Below, in pieces: positions 60,001 to 64,000 of a DNA stretch of 64,000 nucleotides (positions are counted from its first letter, which is position 1; every line of letters begins with the position of its first letter). The notes beneath the pieces are model-generated. The model saw nothing but the letters and a program-made list of their open reading frames with translations, ran no database searches and was not told where the DNA came from. Source of the stretch: Angiostrongylus vasorum (lineage: Eukaryota > Nematoda > Chromadorea > Rhabditida > Metastrongylidae); NCBI GenBank assembly GCA_018806985.1, contig JADANN010000467.1:1116001-1180000 (forward strand). Reading direction: 5' to 3'. The translations under genes and the position numbers were made by a program.

Positions 60001-61650
60001 ATTACGTCTAGTACTATTCGACCGTTTATGAACATAAACAATGATTGCTTGCACTATTTGCTTCAGTTGAGTCACTCAGAACTGCATTAACTTCACCTAA
60101 ACGAATCTGTTCTAATATTATAGCCTATCCGGCAGGTAAGATCACCATCGGAGTAATAAAGAACGTCAAAGAAGATTTCCGAAGAAATAGATGCGTAAAA
60201 GATAGACAGGAGTAAAACTCCATTAATCATAAAATAACCAAAGCGAGTATCATTCAACTCATTCGTAGCACTCGCCTACCAGAAGTACTCTATGCACTTG
60301 TCAAAGGACATAAATAGCAACATAGTTTTGGTCTTATACTCTTTTTGCTGCAATTATCGAGAAAACAGTTAAGGTCAACTAGGTGAGCTGAAAAGTTTAG
60401 CATAGTTTTCGTCTCCGGTAGGTTTTTGGATGGAAGTGTCGGACTGCTTTTTCTCTTCCAATTACCTTTCAGGTAGACGAAGTTTCCATGTACATCGCAT
60501 TTCGGCATCCAACAAATACTCAGCGGCCATAATGCGGGAACACGTTGAAGGGGTTTGTTGGAACTGATTAGAATTAATAGTGAATTTCTAGCAGTTCTAT
60601 GCAATTCAATTCTGCGCAATTTTCCCTGAACGATCTTCCATCGTGACCATATGCCTACGTGTTTAGCTATGGTCTTCTATAAAACGCCAACGAAGTGAGT
60701 AGCTGAAATGTAGGTGAGAACCAAACTATAATGAAGCAGTAGATAGTTCGGTCGCAAATGTTGTACAGCGTCTGAGCTCAAGCACAAGGTTGTCATTAAT
60801 TGACTTACCAGTGAATATTAGAAATGAACAGCCGGATTACGACCGGAATGCAGGTGCATAATCGAAACAGCACATTGCCGGAGGCATTGATTTCGAGCAG
60901 TTTCAGTGCGGAAGGAATCCCATTTATCGGTAATGGTAACGTTGTCTGAAGTAAAAGTGACTATTGGCACGATGGATTCACTAGCACTAATTTAGAAACG
61001 GTAGGACAACAATGTTTGGCAAAAAAAACCTTTTTTCATACACACGACGAATATATCCTGAAACCATAAATTCACATCGAGCCTGGTTTTCCTAGCATCA
61101 AATAGCGAAGTAATTCATTGGCTGGATGATTTCGAACAATTTGCGACCAAAAGCCGAAAAACTTTCTGATAATTGGCGTTTAAGGAAAGAATGGGATTTT
61201 ACAACTCCTTGAGAAAGCTTTCGGTCAACTAATCTTTCCAAGGCTTCAAATAGCTAAGTTTAGTAAAACATGGTAACGTAGTAATTTGCAACAGATTCCG
61301 CAAAGTATTTAGTGCGATATCACGAAGTGACAACTGCTTACACGGTTCCTTAGACGCTTGCAAATTCAGTGAAATTGTCTATTGTTGGAAACAACAACGA
61401 AATCAATACACATACCTTGTATGTAGTTGCATCGTATCAAAAATCAACAACATCGAAAGGCGATGCGTCATAAATAAATAACGACGTTCAATACATACAT
61501 TACAAGCGAAAGACGTCGAACCGTAGGCGGCGAAAAACGTCCGTAGTAACTCCTTCTCTGTAGGTATGTAGTCGTTGTAAAGCGATGCAGCTATCGCAGC
61601 TGAAACAATCCAATAGATGAAAATAATCAGTTACCAAATAGAAGTTTCAT
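51038..61650 (-). CDS. PGAP2-like protein (Frag1/DRAM/Sfk1 family)
   Basis: Multi-pass membrane protein related to PGAP2, which in other animals acts in fatty-acid remodelling of GPI anchors in the Golgi. Exons in reading order are 61599-61499, 60945-60809, 59646-59510, 56120-56020, 53319-53199 and 51258-51038 (TAA). All phases match and they give about 271 residues, close to the family length. Key segments are the luminal FACN followed by [15 protein letters not shown] (exons 1-2), [33 protein letters not shown] then SHSDFP (exon 3), [17 protein letters not shown] (exon 4), [13 protein letters not shown] (exon 5), and [18 protein letters not shown] (exon 6), which matches the conserved EY...FH.T helix near the family C-terminus. 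A charged tail of about 45 residues follows. The N-terminus is uncertain: an ATG at 61650-61648 (MKLLFG) gives a good first helix only if one base is missing near 61632, or joins through a 35-base intron that would remove the helix. Most introns contain SINEs; the 56020-53319 intron contains RT copy d. Confidence 0.88.
51300..51590 (+). repeat. SINE-A copy, diverged, antisense in PGAP2-like intron
   Basis: TTGTGTGTAGCATGCTGGTT at the head, GGTTCTGATCCCGCTCCC near the B box, and GGACAAATATGCATTCATTC and GGGATTGTTCAATGCCAAAC in the body. Confidence 0.65.
52250..52626 (-). repeat. complete SINE-D insertion with 15-bp target duplication
   Basis: The 377-base element is bracketed by identical CACATCGAAATACTT at 52235-52249 and 52627-52641. 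On the minus strand it begins at CAACAGTTCTCATCATCGTG and ends with two to three AAGTATC-type units. Such short tandem tails are typical of elements moved by RTE-type machinery. I see no convincing A and B boxes, so it may be a non-tRNA SINE or an internally deleted LINE. Other copies are at 48735-48965, 59000-59388 and, diverged, 60415-60545. Confidence 0.85.
52755..53035 (-). repeat. SINE-A copy, near complete
   Basis: The minus strand reads GGGGCGCGTGTGGCGCAGTG, then GGAATCGATTCCCC as B box, GGGGTCGGCAAATTGGCACC and GGAATTGATCAACGCCGAGA. It is in a PGAP2-like intron, same strand as the gene. Confidence 0.8.
53770..54793 (-). pseudogene. RTE reverse-transcriptase copy d, inactive
   Basis: From 54793 downward the minus strand gives [16 protein letters not shown], a [22 protein letters not shown] block, palm sequence with [14 protein letters not shown] residues, [17 protein letters not shown] thumb and [16 protein letters not shown]. 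Frameshifts are frequent. At about 54140 the frame jumps from GRQLHQ to a block equivalent to [15 protein letters not shown], deleting the FADD box and about 40 residues. It lies in the PGAP2-like intron between exons 4 and 5. Confidence 0.85.
54985..55080 (+). repeat. R4-type dispersed repeat
   Basis: GGCTAATGATTTGGTGCTTT, CGCCTTCTTGAAAGCGG and GTCCGCAGTCGTTCGTCTTC follow the order seen at 18335-18460. Confidence 0.4.
55590..55895. repeat. second fold-back pair of SINE-B pieces
   Basis: 55590-55765 is SINE-B in minus orientation (ACCACCACACCATGAGGGTC and GCTGAGATATTTGCAAAA). 55765-55895 is the 3' portion in plus orientation (ACCTGCGGTTCGGAGTTTTG and GGATTAGGCAGTAAATAAAA). The arms overlap over about 65-70 bases and can pair. 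The arrangement parallels 8754-9095. Confidence 0.6.
56165..56440 (-). repeat. SINE-A copy, diverged
   Basis: The minus strand shows GGTGCACGTGTACAGCAGTG at the head, AGAGGTCCCCTGCAATATGG, and a 3' part with CCCTAACAGATTGATCGGCG. It lies in a PGAP2-like intron. Confidence 0.6.
56690..56925 (+). repeat. SINE-B relative, diverged
   Basis: TGTCAGCAATCATTCTTCAA, CCCAGTTAAGCTGAAGC, GCGAACTCGAAGCTCATC and the 3' end CCTGCCGTGAAAAAATAATA followed by CTAAATAAAAGTTAA. Order and ends follow SINE-B, but the middle is scrambled. Confidence 0.45.
57185..57440 (+). repeat. SINE-B relative, diverged
   Basis: GAATGATTGCTGATAGAACC, GTGTGGTAAACAGCACGTG as a poor A box, CGCGAGTTCGAAGCCC as a good B box, and the 3' end CCCTGTCATGAAAAAACGAA. 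Confidence 0.5.
57935..58525 (+). repeat. SINE-B copy interrupted by SINE-A
   Basis: The left part (57935-58197) runs from CAGCTTAACTGAGTTCAATG to CCCTACCATAAAAAA. The right part (58475-58525) resumes at CTGCCATTAAAAAGAGTAGG and ends CAGTAAATAAAAG. The block CYRCCATWAAAAA appears on both sides of the inserted SINE-A, as expected for a target duplication. Confidence 0.8.
58200..58465 (+). repeat. SINE-A copy nested in SINE-B
   Basis: GCACGTGTGGCGCAGTGGTT at the head, GGAATAGTTCACCGCGCC around a degraded B box, body to GATTGATCAACGTCGACAGA, and a T-rich tail. It is inserted in the A-rich 3' part of the SINE-B. Confidence 0.8.
59000..59388 (+). repeat. SINE-D copy
   Basis: Begins near CGCTTCATCGTGGATGGGAG and runs through GGTGTTCCTGGGTGTCGGGC, CCACCACCGTCCTGGTATCA, CCTGGGGCAGACATCGGCCA and GGGAACCACAATAGCTTAAC to a tail of AAGTATCAAGTATCAAGTA. 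Nearly full length and plus-oriented, antisense to the PGAP2-like gene in whose intron it lies. Confidence 0.8.
60415..60545 (-). repeat. SINE-D relative, diverged
   Basis: GTCGGACTGCTTTTTCTC, CATGTACATCGCATTTCGGC and CAGCGGCCATAATG follow the order of the 52500-52610 part of SINE-D. It is in the PGAP2-like intron next to exon 2. Confidence 0.5.
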
Positions 61651-62379
61651 ATCTATCCTGAATTTCCCGCCTTCTGAAATGCGGAGTATTTGAATTCGAC
61701 AAAACTTTAGCAGCAATTTTAATCATTTAACACTTAGCGGGTATTGAAACGGATGCACGTCTATTCAGTGGCTTACAAAGGTTTTTTGCTGTATTTTTTG
61801 TCTTCTTTAAATACATTGCCAAGGCTATGTTTGACATGAGGAGCCAGAACCTGTTCTGTATACTTGATAATTTGGAAAAAAAACCCTCTCTCGGACGAGT
61901 TCGTCTTGCCGCGGGAGACTTGGTGAAGGGTGCGTGTGGCGCGTGAATACACACAGATATGCCTCATTTCAATGCTAGAATTCGAAACTTGTGGGCAGCT
62001 TCTGGTGATCATAGGGTTATAAATCATTCGGAAGAATGTTTAACTTCTAATTTATTGCCTAATATTTTTTTCCCATGGTGTGGTATTATGTTAAATACAA
62101 CCACAATTCCTGAGATGATCGCAAATCACAGGACCTCAGTTGGGCTTCGCACCTTTTTCCTTTTTCCCTTGCCCTTTCTGGGGGTTCCACCTACTCAGAA
62201 TACTTGTTTGGAGCGACTCGATGTTCAAATACACCCACCAGTCTGCCTCATGCGATTTGCCTTTCGAAACGCTCATCAGATTACCTTTTCATACTACATC
62301 TATTTTACAGCCTGGAATCTACAATTTATACATATAAATCTTCCGACATGACCTGTCATGAGATCTACTGCGTGGATTC

Positions 62380-62650
62380 CAGCACTTCCTGCAATTTCGT
62401 TTCGTCGACTCGTTTTACTCCCATTCAACGTCCACTACGGTCTTCGAACATTTCGCGTGTTGTTTCAGCTTCTTCTTGGGGATTTCGTCTTCTTTATGAA
62501 TGTCGTAGAATGTCGGTCGAGTCAACAATTCTCCTTACAATCTTGGAGAGAGCCGGGCTACGGCGTTCCCACACGGATAGGGAGGAGAGCGTTGGGGTGG
62601 GGGATTGAACGAGCGCCTTTGCTTTCTGACTGACGGCATCATTAATCACT
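62380..62650 (-). repeat. SINE-C copy
   Basis: The minus strand shows GACAGGGCAGTGATTAATGA (A box), CGCTCGTTCAATCCCCCA (good B box) and a body matching 19740-20050. Confidence 0.65.
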
Positions 62651-63009
62651 GCCCTGTCCTTACCCTGTATGTATACATATATACAATATGTATGTTTTCA
62701 AAGGAAAACACAACAATGAAAAGTAACAACGATGACAATAAAAACAGAAACATCTTGCGATTGTTGCCAACAGTGAATAATCTTCGCATAGAATTTCGTA
62801 CAGGTGATGAACACAACGCGTGCCGTCTAGTGAAACATTCCAGCCCGTATTTTTTTTCGCAAAGGTTGCATTTTTGCCAACTCTTCCCGTACGTGATGAA
62901 GCGTTTTTCCATTGGTAGGGCTCTGGAATGGCCTTGTATCAACTTGCACAACGTCTTCATGTTTTTGAACTCCTAGCGTCGCCTTATCCAACGAAATGAG
63001 AAATCGAAG

Positions 63010-63240
63010 TGTGCGGGTAGCACAGTGGTAGTGATGCCGATCATTATGAGGGCGGTACTGCATCGACCCCGCTTCCGGCTCACCAGATTTCTCATCCTTC
63101 CGGGGTCGGGAAATTGGTACCGTACTTATCTAGGCAAAGTTCACTCTCTGCAATCTAAGTGGGAACGCACAAGCCTGGCTAGGTCAGGACTCCAAGGAGA
63201 ATCGACTCGACCACATTCAAACACAGTTCGTTAGACAGTT
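63010..63240 (+). repeat. SINE-C copy
   Basis: GTGCGGGTAGCACAGTGGTA (A box), CTGCATCGACCCCGCTTCC (B box), CCGGGGTCGGGAAATTGGTA (shared with the SINE-A body) and GGAGAATCGACTCGACCA. The mixture suggests SINE-A and SINE-C share part of their body. Confidence 0.65.
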
Positions 63241-63254
63241 AGCTAACTGTCCAC

Positions 63255-63430
63255 TATAGTATTCTATAGGTCTGGCCTTCTCTCATGAACAGCTTGTATA
63301 CCTTAAGTCCATACTTATGCCTCTTTTGTTGGATATACTGATGGAAAACTACTCCACCTATCAATGGTGCGATGGATTCAGCATTGCATCTTGCTTTCTT
63401 CCTTTTCATATTGTGCTTAAGTTCCTCTCT
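63255..63430 (-). pseudogene. piggyBac-like transposase fragment
   Basis: The minus strand encodes FHQYIQQKRHKYGLKVYKL, close to the RQYIP.K..KYG.K.(Y/F)KL core around the second catalytic region of piggyBac transposases, preceded by a LIGGVVF segment where the family has FRGR..F. Only about 60 residues survive before a stop (RIL*), with no terminal repeats seen. It is a relic. Confidence 0.6.
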
Positions 63431-64000
63431 ATAAGTCACAGATGAGTTCACGGTTTTCTAACTAAGCTTCCGTAAAATCAAGGGTGCTCGATTCTATTCT
63501 AAATACGTTTGTAGAAATGTTTCGACAGTTCATCTTAACGATCAATACAATTTCATCAATTCAAAGCCGTCGTTTAGACAGATCGATCCTGTCCTGTAAC
63601 AGCTAGAGAGATGTAGATTCACTGGGTTTAAAATGAGCATCCAAACTATGATGTTGGCCAGGCTTCGAATTTCAGTAACTTCAACCTTTCTCGTTTCGAC
63701 GACATTTTCATCATGAGGAAACAAAGCGGGATGATGATCGGGTGAAACATGAAAATTTCACATGTAGTCAAAAAAACGACATACTACTGGAATTCTATTG
63801 CTTACTAAAAAATTTGTTTATCAAAAATATTTCATAAATCTCACAACTACTGAATAGTAAAACAACAGCCTCGTGCATACTTATCAAGGAAAAGGCGTCT
63901 TACTGGTCAGTGCCGATAAGCTGTTCAGAAATAAATGAGCGTTTTAAAATATTGATTTTTTCTAATGTATTTTTTACCAATAAAATATTCTATGCACCTT

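Larger units (their letters stand above)
61674..64000. other. 5' flank of the PGAP2-like gene, no gene identified
   Basis: Contains two SINE-C copies and a piggyBac-like scrap. Open frames at 62646-62960 and 62827-63063 (minus) overlap in different frames and were not assigned. The promoter and possible first exon of the PGAP2-like gene should lie here, but no element could be fixed. Confidence 0.5.

Noticed and set aside
62646..63063. Two overlapping minus-strand frames of 104 and 78 codons
   Set aside because: They overlap in different frames, the second runs into a SINE-C, and neither shows a recognisable domain.

Overview
The window looks like nuclear DNA of a parasitic nematode, most likely a strongylid (hookworm-like) clade V species. 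The evidence is: small exons split by many introns with nematode-type TTTCAG acceptors; a two-domain galectin; a white-type ABCG half-transporter; decayed RTE-clade and Penelope-like retroelements; and a dense population of tRNA-derived SINEs. The species call is inference; no rRNA or species marker is present. There are no operons, CRISPR arrays or prokaryotic features.

Three protein-coding genes could be rebuilt exon by exon with matching intron phases. (1) Minus strand, 8309 to 5595: a tandem-repeat galectin in eight clean exons, lacking only its first exon. (2) Plus strand, 23707 to 35215: an ABCG (white/scarlet/WHT) transporter in about 20 exons, with nucleotide-binding domain first and six-helix membrane domain after. 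Its start is missing and it carries several one-base frame breaks, mostly in homopolymers. (3) Minus strand, about 61650 to 51038: a PGAP2-like member of the Frag1/DRAM/Sfk1 family in six exons. Two further exons at 47977-48457 (minus) encode hydrophobic segments of an unidentified membrane protein.

Everything else is repeat-rich. I distinguish SINE-A (A box GTGGCGCAGTGG, B box GGATCGATCCC, about 15 copies); SINE-B (A box like TGGTGTGGTGGT, B box like GCGTTCGTTCC); SINE-C (A box like TAGCGCAGTGG, B box GGTTCGACCCC); and SINE-D (3' tail of AAGTATC-type repeats, one copy with a 15-bp target duplication). There are four dead RTE reverse-transcriptase copies, two opposed Penelope-like fragments with a GIY-YIG domain, a piggyBac-like scrap, a tRNA-Gly pseudogene, a 102-bp tandem repeat with an open frame, a 27/54-bp minisatellite and a 370-bp palindrome inside an ABCG intron. 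Gene-poor blocks are 341-5594, 9100-23706, 35216-47976, 48458-51037 and 61674-64000.

The three genes are not functionally linked. No novel multi-gene system is evident. The most informative points are the pattern of single-base frame breaks, the intronic palindrome, the open-frame 102-bp repeat, and the SINE families with their nested and fold-back arrangements.
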